DNA of 64,000 bases from the NCBI RefSeq assembly GCF_032854445.1, contig NC_088302.1, forward strand, positions 33,759,979-33,823,978. The letters run 5' to 3'. Each line of letters opens with the position of its first letter. The first letter of the stretch is position 1. A program made the translations under genes and the position numbers. The notes under the pieces were generated by a model. The model ran no database searches. It saw only the letters and a program-made list of their open reading frames with translations, and was not told where the DNA came from. This stretch comes from Liolophura sinensis (lineage: Eukaryota > Mollusca > Polyplacophora > Chitonida > Chitonidae). Positions 24,401-35,400 of the stretch are shown here, piece by piece.

Positions 24401-27400
24401 TTGGTAGAATCATCTTTGGATTTGTGTCTGATCTCAAATTTGTCCGTCGCCGCTTTGTATACATTCTGGGGATGCTGGCGGGTGGGACGTCTGCCCTAAT
24501 GGCACCTCTTGCCAGAGATTTCGCTACTCTGGCCGTGTATTCCTGCTGGTACGGGCTCTTCGGTGGCTCCTACTGGTCTCTGGTTGCACCTCTTATGGCA
24601 GACAGCTTTGGAGATCAACAGATTTCTAAAGTATTTGGACTGACAACAAGTTTTATTAGCATCCCTTCCCTCCTGTCACCCCCGATACTAGGTGAGTACA
24701 TACAGATTCGCACCCATTTAATTATGCGTCTGATTCGAATTCTGTTGTGTGATCAGCATTTATTCATGATAGTCTGGCCTCATGACCCCATGGTGGGCTC
24801 ACCAGAATGTCCCTTCAGATACACGCTCCTGATGGGCCCACCAGATGGGGTTTCCACATGAGCCCTTCTGATGGGCTTTCCTGTAGGAGTCTCTAAATTT
24901 TCCACCTTGATGAATCTTCCACATGAGTACACCTGATGGGCCTACCTGATAGTGTTACCAAATGGCCCCTCTTGGTGAGCCCTGCTGTTGGGCTTTCCTG
25001 TAGGAGTCTCAAAATTTTCCACCTTGATGAATCTTCCACATGAATACACTTGATGGGCCTACCTGATAGTGTTACCAAATGGCCCCTCTTGGTGAGCCCT
25101 GCTGATGGGTTTTCCTAATGGCCCCTCCTCCAACTTACATGTGTCCAATGAGGTTGCGTGTTGGAATTCAGCTCTCAACTGTACCTCGGCCCTTTTTTTC
25201 ACTGTAAACTGTCCACCCCATTGTGCACCGGATCCTTAAACCGTACATGACCTCTCTAGCATAGATGAAATAATCTCGCGTTAAACATCAAAGAAGAAAG
25301 TCAAATATTCTTTTACGATGGTTTGTGGAATGACAAAACTGAAGCCCTACTATAAAGGTGTTTCAATAGAATTGTCTTAAATGAAAACATGCACACATGC
25401 AAGATTCGCCATAACATTTTGTTTAACATTTAGTTTAACATAACGATTTTAGCTGTGAGAGCGACGAACATTGATGGTGCCAGATTATTTTAGTTATTCC
25501 TTGACTTTAGAACCAGTGTGAAGTTTTTTTCCTAGCCTTGCAAATTTTGTCCAGAATACTTCCAATTTACATTGATTTTGTTTCAAAACTCATAATATAA
25601 ATAACTGTTTCTGGTTTCCATATACTCAACCTCACGCAAACGCTTCACCGGTATTAACTATGACTCAAAGAAATGACATGCGCTTTTGTCAGAACAATAA
25701 TGCGCGAAAAAATGTAACATTAATTTTTACTAAACGCCCTTTCGAAAACCGCTGGACTGTGGCCTTCATGTGTATATAAATAAATCTTGATATCATCGTA
25801 TAGTAATGTTGTCTGGTTCCGGGTTTCTGTAGACTTTCTCCTCGAAGGTCTGCTTTAGGAATATCTTCGTGTAGTAAGACTTTAAAAGGGAAGAATTATA
25901 GAACTTGGCGCTTGATATAAGAGAATAGCATGAATATAAGCCTTTGGACCGGCCTGATAAAAGAAACATCGTTTTGATGACACCAAAGTTAAAACCGGAC
26001 CACACACAAACGAAATATAAGACTAATAATTACACATATATCTGTTATATAAAGCTAGTTTTTAAACGTGTAAGATGGGATGTATGGAAGTTTTGGAATA
26101 TGCAAGAAAATGAAAAATGACGCAGACGAAAAAAAAGCAGATGTTCGATGTGAAGATCGGTTGTCTGTTAAGTATATGATTGTACAAAAATGTTAAATAT
26201 ATGTATACGTTGTCAAGGTAAGCCGACATTTCTCTCATCTACTATGTATACAGTATTTCACCTAAAGCTTACCATTCTTCAAGTGAAATATTTTTGCTTG
26301 ATTCATCCATCTTTTAGGGCCACCTAGACGTTTTTGATGAAGATTGATTAATTTCTTCTCAGAAATATACTTAGGTGTTGGCATCAGAAGAATCATTGTG
26401 AAGGCTCTATGTGCTTCTGAAAGTGCTGTTTTACATACCAAACATCTAATGAAATACTGTAAGGAATTGGGGAATGTTTGATGGCCAATAGTATCCACTC
26501 ATGTAAATGGGTTTTTAGGTGTCAGCATAACGACTGGATGGGATGTCATGTCTAGTGTCCTTGTTATATGATGTTGTACTGAGGCATGCATGCATGCAGT
26601 ACAAACAAGTTGGCATTATCAGTGTGTTTGTATATGGTTTATTGTCGCTTGAACCAATATTTTGATCATACATATATATCACACTGCCGCAACCCTTCTA
26701 GCAGGCTCTTCGTCATGTCCATGTATTTATAGTGCTGCCTCACTGGAACACCATACGGAAGACACCGGGCACACCGCCTAATGCAATTAGAGTATATATG
26801 TATGTATACTCACACCTTGTCAACCATACACACACTCGTAACATACTCGAAATAGTGCTGCCTCACTGGAACACCATGCGGAGGACACCGAGGCACACGG
26901 CGAAATGCAATTAGAGTATGTATGCATGTATACTCACACCTTGTCGACCAGACACACACTCATAACATACTCGAAATAGTACTATGTTACTTAGAGTCCA
27001 ATAGGACTCTGGTTCTTGTCGATCTATGTAGGCTGGCGATCACCGGTAACTGCAGAGTTCTCGGAGTTGAACATGTTCAACTATACTGCGACTCGGAAGA
27101 TCCAGTTCTGTCGATCTATGCATGCTTGCGCCCAGTTAGTCACAGATGCTCATGATTGAAATACGTTTTCAAGCTTTTCGACGTAAACGTTACGCTTAGG
27201 TCGAACGGTCGAGTTGGACCCAGTTGCCTGGGATTGCGAATCAACCTATACACGCTTGCTTTAAACCCCAGTTAAAACACCCATTCCCATCCTAATCAGA
27301 ATATATGCATATACTTCCAATTATAAGACGTTAAAAACTTGCCCATCAGAATCCATGTAAGCCAAACATTTTGCCACTTGACGCTTGGTTGATTCATTAA

Positions 27401-28094
27401 GCGCAAAGTTGTTTCTTAGGACATTGAAACATCAAATTATAACTCGTGTGTCGATCTATAAAATGAAAATTTACCTCTAGACATATAGATTTTGATAACT
27501 GCGACGATTATACCACATAAAAAAAAATGTTTGAGGAATTTGAAAGGCGGCGGAAGACCTGCGTGACCTAGATGTTATAGTGCTGGCGCACCCATGCGAT
27601 CGTGAGATCAATTCCAGCTTATGCTGGCTTCCTCTACGGTTGTATATGTGGGAAGGTCTGCCAGCGACCGGCACATGTGCGTAGGTTTCCCCCGGGCTCT
27701 GTCCTGTTTACTCACACCATAATGCTGCGTGGCCGCCGTCGTAAAAGTGAAGTTTTGTTAAGTATGGCGTAAAACTCCAATTAAATAAATCTAATAAATG
27801 GAAAAACGATCTCCAAACCGCACAGCGATATCCTTTTAATACAGGACAGGAATTCAGTTGGACGTATAATACGTCTAAAACGAACATATCAGCTTCTACT
27901 CTTACGAGCTTTCTTATGTTTCAGGTTGGCTGAGAGATGGCACAGGGAACTGGGATATGTCATTCCGCATTGCTGGTATTTGGATGCTAATGGCGGCGTT
28001 ATTCGGATTGTTAGTGCAGCTAGGAGAACGCCATGTACGTAGGAGAGAAGCCGCTGAAAAAGCTACAGATGTGAAAGATCTACCCATAGCATAA
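18425..28094 (+). CDS. SLC16-family (monocarboxylate transporter-like) protein, five exons
   Basis: Exons 18425-18479, 21352-21495, 23147-23290, 23792-24691 and 27925-28094 join in one frame to 470 aa; all four introns are phase 1 with GT/AG ends. Members are 12-helix plasma-membrane carriers moving lactate, pyruvate, thyroid hormone or other organic acids, some with protons. Evidence: the SLC16 signature before helix 1 (DRGWAWV, residues 9-15), GRKFGFRP in the helix 2-3 loop, a charged cytosolic loop between helices 6 and 7 (about 190-255), and ADLFGR near residues 315-320, where Asp and Arg sit four apart like the pair essential in MCT1. The C-terminus is short (ERHVRRREAAEKA). Length is typical (about 450-500). 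Which of the many invertebrate SLC16 subgroups, and so which substrate, cannot be assigned. Introns hold SINEs, a MITE copy and tandem arrays. It looks intact. Confidence 0.93.
18537..18703. mobile_element. MITE family X copy in SLC16 intron 1
   Basis: Inverted ends: AAAGTCTGTT plus GATGCTAGAATG at the left, and CATTTTAGCATCACTCAGA plus ACTTTCTGTT at the right. Two further copies of the same family lie at 63001-63195 and 63446-63662. No coding capacity. Confidence 0.65.
18780..18903 (+). repeat. SINE group 1, 3' fragment
   Basis: 3' part only, from GATGGTCATGGGATTCCCCC to an AAATAAATAAATAAATA tail; head absent. Lies in SLC16 intron 1. Confidence 0.8.
19711..20275. repeat. Tandem array, 82-86-bp unit x7
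   Basis: Seven units containing TATTTTAATGCAAGTGTCAA, GTTATCAGTGCTACCAAATG and TTGCATTCATGCAGGATTTA, separated by a T tract and ATCTACAG. Length varies mainly in the T tract. Every unit ends in polypyrimidine plus CTACAG, a splice-acceptor-like sequence, repeated within SLC16 intron 1. Confidence 0.93.
20848..20950 (-). repeat. SINE group 2/3 tail fragment
   Basis: GCTTGGGGTTTTACGTCGTA followed by the CAGTCATGTGACAAACGACG block matches the reversed 3' tail of the SINEs at 39215-39567 and 40345-40690. Confidence 0.65.
21741..22285. repeat. Local duplication in SLC16 intron 2
   Basis: About 95 bp beginning near 21757 (ACAAGCATGG, then ATGACAGGCAAATAAGCGAC and CATGTCATGGATACTC) recurs at about 22188-22282 with roughly 85% identity by eye. 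Confidence 0.7.
22483..22752 (+). repeat. SINE group 2 copy
   Basis: tRNA-like head with GCACAGTTGGTAGAGCGTCC (A box) and GGTCAATCCTGGTTCAGGTC (B-box region), then CGCTTGGCATTCAGCATTAAG, GCGGCTTACTTGCCTTCGG, and a tail ending GTACGGCGTTACACCCCAAG. Matches the copy at 40345-40690. It lies in SLC16 intron 2 and is a retroposon, not a functional tRNA gene. Confidence 0.85.
24862..25130. repeat. Tandem repeat, 117-bp unit x2.3
   Basis: Units start at about 24870, 24987 and 25104 (GATGGGCTTTCCTGTAGGAG). Inside each unit a shorter word, (C)TGATGGGC, recurs, so the unit itself grew from a smaller repeat. Lies at the start of SLC16 intron 4. Confidence 0.9.
25131..26720. other. SLC16 intron 4, nothing recognised
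   Basis: About 1.6 kb of intron without a supported exon. A - strand open stretch at 26262-26498 shows no known domain. Confidence 0.4.
26727..26990 (-). repeat. Tandemly duplicated SINE group 3 fragment
   Basis: Two units of about 123 bp (from about 26728 and 26851) begin ATAGTGCTGCCTCACTGGAA and include CGGAAGACACCG; a third start appears at 26975. This matches the reversed 3' region of the SINE at 39215-39567 (CTGCCGCCATTGATG, then CCGAAGACACC). Confidence 0.65.
27570..27800 (+). repeat. SINE group 1, diverged copy
   Basis: Contains TTCCAGCTTATGCTGGCTTC, GTGGGAAGGTCTGCCAGCGA, the GGCCGCCGTCGTAAAAGTGA core and an AATAAAT tail; the head is degraded. It lies just before the last SLC16 exon. 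Confidence 0.8.
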
Positions 28095-28894
28095 CATATC
28101 TTCACTTTAGGACTGCATTTCGTAGACTATGTATATCCATTTATAAAATACGTAGATTTTTGTTACTTGAAGGCCAATGTTATTGTTGTTATTTTTAGTA
28201 ATATACTGTCCAAAGAAGGCAGCCAGGTTCACGTGGATGTCGTGCAAAACGTATGCCCGTATATTGCTGTGCTTTGACAATTGTGGTGATCCGTCGTAGG
28301 TAGCCTATAAATCTACCCCTTATTCATTCATGCTTATACAATCGTATATTTTTGTGAAATATCAAGCGTGATAAAATATAGTTTTTGGTAATAGTTTATA
28401 TATTGTTGTTGTTTGTTTCTTTTTTTATAACGTTATATCATGACGATTGCCGTATATCGCAAAGCAATGTTCGGTTAAGTTGATTTTAATCGTTGGTTCA
28501 GTTGATTGTGTGGCAACATGCCTTAAGATATTTGTTGCCATGGTATCCTTACAATCTAACTTTGAGTACCCTTGTTTTGTGGAACCAGACGAGTTACTTT
28601 AAATACCTATTTAGTGTTATTAGCATTATATGTGTGTGTTAATTGATATCATGACAAGACATGTTGTTGTTGTTTCTCGGAATATATGGTCAAATGACTC
28701 CCATCTGTTATGACCAGAACATTGTATGTGATTTCACTAAACATTGTAAAACTTGTGGAAATATGAGTATTTATCTTAAAGGCAAAGAAAACACAAAAAT
28801 GAAGTATGTATCAATTGAAAGATCGTTGAAAAGTATCAAGGAAAATAGTTGGCTTCATTCTTTTACAATTTGTTTAATCTAGTAAAATGCATAT
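28095..28894 (+). other. SLC16 3'UTR region
   Basis: AT-rich sequence after the SLC16 stop. No canonical AATAAA was found close to the stop, so the 3' end is undetermined. Confidence 0.4.
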
Positions 28895-29275
28895 GAATAT
28901 TTTATTCTGTGGTGGCCTTTTCAGACCACATGGGGACCAGAGACGTCATATAAGGTTTTTGCTACTTAACACGTTACACTACTACATTCCATCATTTAAA
29001 ATGTATATAGATCTATGAATGCATTCGCTGATTTGACCTTGAAACGAATTATTTCAGGCGAAAATTATAGATGTGAAGTAACATACCTTCTGGGTCACAA
29101 CAGACCACCGTAGAATCTGTTCTTTTAACACAATTTTTCTCGGTTAGAAAAATTCTAAAAAAAAAAGTAAATTCAACTATTTTCCTGGACAGTTTTTAAT
29201 GTACTTTCATGTGATATATACTTCATTTTAGAGTGGTTTTTGCCTTTAACGGGAGAGCCTCTCCCGCGAAAAACT
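28895..29275 (+). repeat. Dispersed repeat R1, copy 1
   Basis: About 380 bp that aligns with 44425-44815: shared blocks include TATGAATGCATTCG, ACCTTGAAACGAA, ATTTCA, AAAAATTCT-A-rich, and TATACTTCATTTTAG followed by GCCTTTA. No coding frame or terminal repeats seen; class unknown. Confidence 0.65.
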
Positions 29276-29978
29276 AGTCAGGTATAAGCCATCTACTACT
29301 TTGCTCATTCCGATTACGTATAGCTCGCCAATCGATGACGCAGAACTCATGTATTGCTGTCATCATCGCGACCATGTACGCACTCTTCAGCTTGAATCAG
29401 AATCCATTATCAAAGGGCTAACACCATGAATACTCAAGGATATGTTTTGTTTGTGAGTTCAAAAATGGTTTTCAATATTGCGCATAGCGTAAATGCAGCT
29501 ATACAGTGCGATTTAGAGAGGATAAACTTATTTTATACTGTATCTACTTTTTAAACATTTTATGTAGGAATTGTCATACCTAGCAAGTAGCATGTGCCAT
29601 ATGTACCATTTCAGTGCTTTATGCACCAAGAGTCGAGTTACATGTTCACAAGTTTAGAGGGAACATTATTTTATGACTTTTTGTAGTTGATTACCTGCTG
29701 AGTCTGTTCTTGTACAGAGATGTGAAGCATCAATTCCATATGTTTTTGTTGTTTTGTTTTCAAATGTTCCTTCAAAGTACTGAACCATACATTGTTTACA
29801 TTAATCAATTTTTCGAACGTTCCAAACAGTGAGCAAAATATCATGAAATTGTTCAGAATGTCACATTGTTAACGTAACCCATAGCACTAATTGTACACGA
29901 AGGCCTGTTGAAATAAGTTTCATTTCTGCATCACCAGTTATGAATTCATTTGTTTAGTGTGTAGGGTATAAATTTGTG

Positions 29979-30187
29979 AGGGTTTCCGTGGCTTAGTTGG
30001 TTAGCGTGCTAGCTCAGCGTAATGGCCTAGGAGCCTGCGATCGCTGTGAAGGTCTGCAGCAACCTGCGGATGGTCGTGGGTTTCCTCTGGGCTGTGCCCG
30101 GTTTCCTTTCACCATAATGCTGGCCGCCGTCGTATAAGTGAAATATTCTTGAGTACGGCGTAAAACACCAATCAAAGAAATAAAGGA
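29979..30187 (+). repeat. SINE group 1, internally deleted, with target duplication
   Basis: Head and tail are present but about 60 bp of the middle is missing (GCGATCGCTGTGAAGGTCTG joins two blocks). Perfect 11-bp duplication ATAAATTTGTG at 29968-29978 and 30188-30198. Confidence 0.92.
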
Positions 30188-30505
30188 ATAAATTTGTGTG
30201 AATTTGATTCGTCGTTTACAGAGACCAAACATTATTGGTCAGCTTATCGTTTTCTGAAGATAAAGCAAAATAGAAGAAAAAATGAATTCGCAACGAAGTA
30301 GGCTGACTTGAATATTAACTCATGTATACAAGAGGTTGTATTTATTGCCTAGTGAATAATGACTGCTCCCTGCAATTAGTGATATTCAAACTGTGTTGTA
30401 AATATGTTAGTCGTATCTGTTTTCATTGCAGAAAATTAACAGAACACATGTTAATAAATGGTTGTGATTTTGTTAGCAAATGAGCTTCTAGTTGTGAATA
30501 ATTTA

Positions 30506-30680
30506 TATATTTATTTGATTGGTGTTTTACGCCGTATTCAAGAATATTTCACTTACATGTATACAACGGCGGCCAACATTATGGTGGAAGGAAACCATCC
30601 CCACGACCATCCGCAAGTTACTGCAGACCTTTCCAGGTGTAACCGGAGAGGAAGCCCCGCATGGGCTGAAATAAGTTAGT
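30506..30680 (-). repeat. SINE group 1, diverged copy
   Basis: Reversed: TTGATTGGTGTTTTACGCCG tail, CGGCGGCCAACATTATGGTG core, ACCGGAGAGGAAGCC; head missing. Confidence 0.8.
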
Positions 30681-30739
30681 TTGAGACCACTTTTCGTTCA
30701 CTGATAAACGTGGCATACACTTTGACCTTAAAAATGGTA

Positions 30740-30893
30740 CTTGTTGCTGCTTGGCACTTGAGTGGCGGCAGCTCTTTGGCGGCATGGACTCGTCCTGCTG
30801 CTAGAAGACACAGTATATACTCCCACACCTAATGACTCGTCGTCATATGACTAAAAAATTATTGTATAGTACGGCGTAAAACCCAAGCATACA
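30740..30893 (+). repeat. SINE group 2/3, 3' part
   Basis: Contains TAGAAGACAC, CCTAATGACTCGTCGTCATA and a GTACGGCGTAAAACCCAAGC tail shared with the copies at 39215 and 40345. Confidence 0.65.
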
Positions 30894-31188
30894 TGTACAC
30901 TTTGAACTCTATCTATGACAGACATTCGTTGTCACATATGAGAATTTTCTTTGGTTACTTCCCTCATTCTGGTTAATGGTTTACTCCTACACCCAGTTTT
31001 CCTCCAACCATGATAGTTACCGTCGCACAGGTCAAATACTCTTTGTTCATGCGTACGACGTCAAAGAGGCTATACCGGAAATGTTCATCGAAAATTCCAT
31101 ATTCGCTTATGAAATCAAATCTTGTGTTTACCAGGAACAGCCCACATTATTGCTTTTCAATATATATCAGACACGCGTTAAAATGACC

Positions 31189-31228
31189 GGCTTCCTCTCC
31201 GGTCCGGTCGCACGTGGGAGGGTCTGCA
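31189..31228 (+). repeat. SINE group 1 scrap
   Basis: About 40 bp: GGCTTCCTCTCCGG, CACGTGGGAGGGTCTGC, then directly AAATAAATA. Confidence 0.55.
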
Positions 31229-31692
31229 AATAAATAAATATTCTAAAATTCTAAAATAATAGCCAAAAATTAATTCGACTGGATTTGTGCTGATCAATTC
31301 TTTGGCCAAAAATCTACGGTACTGCCTCTTCTTACATACCTGAATCAATCAATCCTTCACTTATACACAACCTAAAACACTGGGCCCTTCGTATTAGTGA
31401 TATATCAAGTGTCCACACCAACCGATCGAATCTCTGAACGAGTCACTACCCGAGAATGAGTACACGAGACAGCAAGAGGGCAGAACGATTGTTATCATAA
31501 CACGTAAAAAGAAATTTTGAAATTCACCGTCAAAACTTCCAAGACATGGGTCATCGCTGAGCCATCACTCGGAATGGAATGAGGTGGGATTACATGGCAT
31601 GCGCGGGGTAGGAAAAGAGAACTATAATTTGCCAATCAACATAAGAAATTGCATGCAAGAGATATACATGCATATCGGTAAATTTTCCCTAG

Positions 31693-31926
31693 GCAAATTC
31701 AAATTCAAAATACGTGTGAAATGATCTGGCAGTGGCACACAAGGCTGTTCATAGTTGTGCTCCGCACAAAATATCTGCAACAACCAGCTGGCACGGCAGC
31801 CTGAACAGGGTCAAGTTTCGAGGCACCGATGCCAGGATTTGTCATGATACAGAGCTCGGCGTCTGTTGTGTTCCAGTTAGGCAGCACCTCTTGATTCAAC
31901 ACGGTGATGCCAAATTTTGACACTGG
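31693..31926 (-). other. Possible orphan exon, - strand
   Basis: After an acceptor-like GTCTCATTTCAG near 31940, the - strand stays open to a stop at about 31705 (KFGITVLNQEVLPNWN, then TNPGIGASKLDPVQAAV and CCRYFVRSTT). Composition is more GC-rich than its surroundings and codon use looks protein-like, but I recognise no family and find no partner exon. It may be a terminal exon, a decayed gene or part of a repeat. Confidence 0.2.
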
Positions 31927-32024
31927 GATTTGTCTGCTGAAATGAGACATCACCCAGCGTGAAATATTATAGAAATTAAAACCATTCAACCAAGAATGCA
32001 CTGGCCGGTCATTGGATGAGAGTA

Positions 32025-32400
32025 CAATAGGGGAATTTCGAGTTGGAACTTTTTTGTCGCCAAAAGTAAAAACAGTCCTTCTGTGCTACGTGAATAGTGA
32101 AAAATGTTAGACAACCTTATTGAATTTGGTTTACTGATCACCTGTCTCACCCTTTTCCAGAGGCACAAATGACACCTCTTTCTTTTCCGGACTTCTCCAG
32201 TTCACAAAAGGTTCAGATTCTCAAGTTTCTCTTTCATTCATCTGCTCTAAATTACTTTTCATGACACTTTTTACAGATGCACATGTTGTACTGAATGGGA
32301 TCAAAAATAGATGACGTACATTTTTGACAGGTCACATGATACCCTTGGGCTGTTTTCACCTTTGTCGACGTAAGAGTTCCAACTCGAAACTCCCCTGTTG
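32025..32400. mobile_element. MITE-like element with about 35-bp inverted ends
   Basis: 32025-32059 and 32366-32400 are reverse complements at 30 of 35 positions, sharing TTTCGAGTTGGAACT. The interior of about 305 bp has no coding capacity. No clear target duplication. It lies just beyond the 3' end of FASTKD5. Confidence 0.7.
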
Positions 32401-32461
32401 AGCTTTTCCCACATAACTTTTACAATGCCGAAAAGAGTAAGTAAATTTTGATAGCAAGTGT

Positions 32462-32467
32462 TTTATT
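32462..32467 (-). terminator. Poly(A) signal of FASTKD5
   Basis: On the - strand AATAAA starts two bases after the TGA (32469-32471), giving an exceptionally short predicted 3'UTR. Confidence 0.6.
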
Positions 32468-32468
32468 T

Positions 32469-35400
32469 TCATAATTTTGCTTTCAACTCTGTACGCAAAA
32501 TACTTCTCAAATATTCTTCTCTGCTAGGAGAATCCATGGTATCAAGTTTCTTGGCATCAGTAGCAGATATCTGAGGGGAAAAAAGAAACAGTACTAAATG
32601 GAACACATAAAATCCCTACTAATATCTTCACAATTAAAAAAAGAACATAACATTAATACGTAATAAGTAGCGTGTAATCAAACTAAATTATAAAGTAATT
32701 AACATAGGCCATGCTAACATAACAGTTCTAGTCCAGATCTTACCCACCACTTTTCTATGCATTTATGATACAAATATTAGGAACGTGTTTAGAAAGTACT
32801 TTGACCTAATCCACATTCAGATTTGTGGAGTTTTCACAAGTGGAAAATCTATAGGTCTTTTCAGAATGGAATATTCAAAGTATCCACAATTTACAGAGTT
32901 TACAGAGTCATATACATTATCCATACAGACTTCATACAAAACTCAAGTCGACACTACTTACCACATGAGTGATGTAACCAAGTTTGTTCAGTTGTCTCAG
33001 CTTACTGCGGGGATTCCCCAGTAACATTTCACTGTCTACAGCATACTGATTCTGTCCTGTTACCTCAATAGCTATTCTGAAAGAGAAACACAAGCAGGTC
33101 TGTACAGAACTGGGATACAACTGACAGCTTGGTGAGGGGATTTCCCAGTAACATTTCACTGTCTACAGCATACTGATTCTGTCCTGTTACCTCAATAGCT
33201 ATTCTAAAAGAGAAACACAAGCAGGTTTGTACAGAACTGGGATACAACTGACAGCTTGGTGAGGGGATTTCCCAGTAACATTTCACTGTCTACAGCATAC
33301 TGATTCTGTCCTGTTACCTCAATAGCTATTCTGAAAGAGAAACACAAGCAGGTCTGTACAGAACTGGGATACAACTGACAGCTTGGTGAGGGGATTTCCC
33401 AGTATCATTTCACTGTCTACAGCATACTGATTCTGTCCTGTTACCTCAATAGCTATTCTGAAAGAGAAACACAAGCAGGTTTGTACAGAACTGGGATACA
33501 CTTGACAGCTTGGTGAGGGGATTCTCCAGTAACATTTCACTGTCTACAGCATACTGATTCTGTCCTGTTACCTCAATAGCTATTCTGAAAGAGAAACACA
33601 GGCAGGTCTGTACAGAACTGGGATACAACTGACAGCTTGGTGAGGGGATTCCCCAGCAACATTTCACTGTCTACAGCATACTGAATCTGTCCTGTTACCT
33701 CAATAGCTATTCTGAAAGAGAAACACAAGCAGGATTGTACAGAACTGGGATACACTTGACAGCTTGGTGAGGGGATTTCCCAGTAACATTTCACTGTCTA
33801 CAGCATACTGATTCTGTCCTGTTACCTCAATAGCTATTCTAAAAGAGAAACACATGTAGGTTTGTACAGAACTGGGATACAACTGACAGCTTGGTGAGGG
33901 GATTTCCCAGTAACATTTCACTGTCTACAGCATACTGATTCTGTCCTGTTACCTCAATAGCTATTCTGAAAGAGAAACACAGGCAGGATTGTATCGAACT
34001 GGGATACACTTGATAGCTTGGTGAGGGGATTTCCCAGTAACATTTCACTGTCTACAGCATACTGATTCTGTCCTGTTACCTCAGTAGCTATTCTGAAAGA
34101 GAAACACAAGCAGGTTTGTATAGAACTGGGATACACTTGACAGCTTGGTGAGGGGATTTGCCAGTAACATTTCACTGTCTACAGCATACTGATTCTGTCC
34201 TGTTACCTCAATAGCTATTCTGAAAGAGAAATACAAGCAGGTTTGTACAGAACTGGGATACACTTGACAGCTTGGTGAGGGGATTTCCCAGTAACATTTC
34301 ACTGTCTACAGCATACTGATTCTGTCCTGTTACCTCAATAGCTATTCTGAAAGGGAAACACAAGCAGGTCTTTACAGAGCTGGGATATAACTGACAGCTT
34401 GAGGGGGTTTCCCAGTAACATTTCACTGTTTACAACACACTGATTCTTCTGAAAGAAAAATACAAGCAAGTGTCATTAGAGCTGGAATATAGTTCACAGA
34501 TTGGCGAGTGATTTTTTAGGGATTAAATATTAGTCTTGTTGGTGGTAACTCATTGTGGGAATTCTCAATCTATCTATATTTATAAGTATACAAAGTATGT
34601 ATGCTGCTTCTGTCTTATTATTTGTACAACAGCCCATGAGGAGGCAATTTACAATAGGTCTATTCGAGGAAGAACACATTAGTGATAGCTTGGTTTGGGA
34701 ATTATACAGAGAACACATAGATGTTTGATATCCCCAAGTTTGTTCAGTTGTCTAAGCTTTATATACAGGAATTCTTCAGTAAACTCACAATGTTTGACTC
34801 TATCTTACAGCTGCCACAGCAATTCTAGAAAACCTACCAGATGCAAGTTTTATGCTGTTTGCCCACTAATCAAACTTTTTTTACATAATATTTCAATGAA
34901 GAAATAATATTTCTAGATCAGTACCTTTTATGAACGTCGGGTTTTGTACTTTGGTCAGATACACCATCAATTTGGACCGGCCTGCCGTCCACATCCAGAT
35001 GGACTTCCAGATCTAGATAAACAAGATAAACAAACAATGATTTATTTGTGGGCATTATATGATTGTTGTTTATAATTTTCCTGAAGAATTTTCACCCATA
35101 CAATGACAGTCAGGATTTTAGGCAGAGGAAACCGGAATGTCCAGGTTAAACCACAAACCCCTGGCAAGCTAAAGGATACATGAAAACACTTGATTCTTAT
35201 TTCTTAATATAAAGTTTTAGGATGTGGCCTAACATATAAAAGTAGAAAAAGGTGGTCAGATTCCTTTTTGAGAAAAAAAAAATTGTTTGAAACTACAGTT
35301 TTCCTAAGGAGCCAGCAGTCGGTCCATAAATTAAGAACTCTGCCTTGGTGATGTCAACGGTGATAGTTGTCATAACAACTGTGTTGGTAAAGAGCATGAA

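Noticed and set aside
33077-34426. Series of 73-codon - strand ORFs at 127-bp spacing
   Set aside because: They are repeats of the truncated RAP exon plus intron, not separate small genes; the spacing might also suggest CRISPR, but units lack a repeat/unique-spacer pattern.
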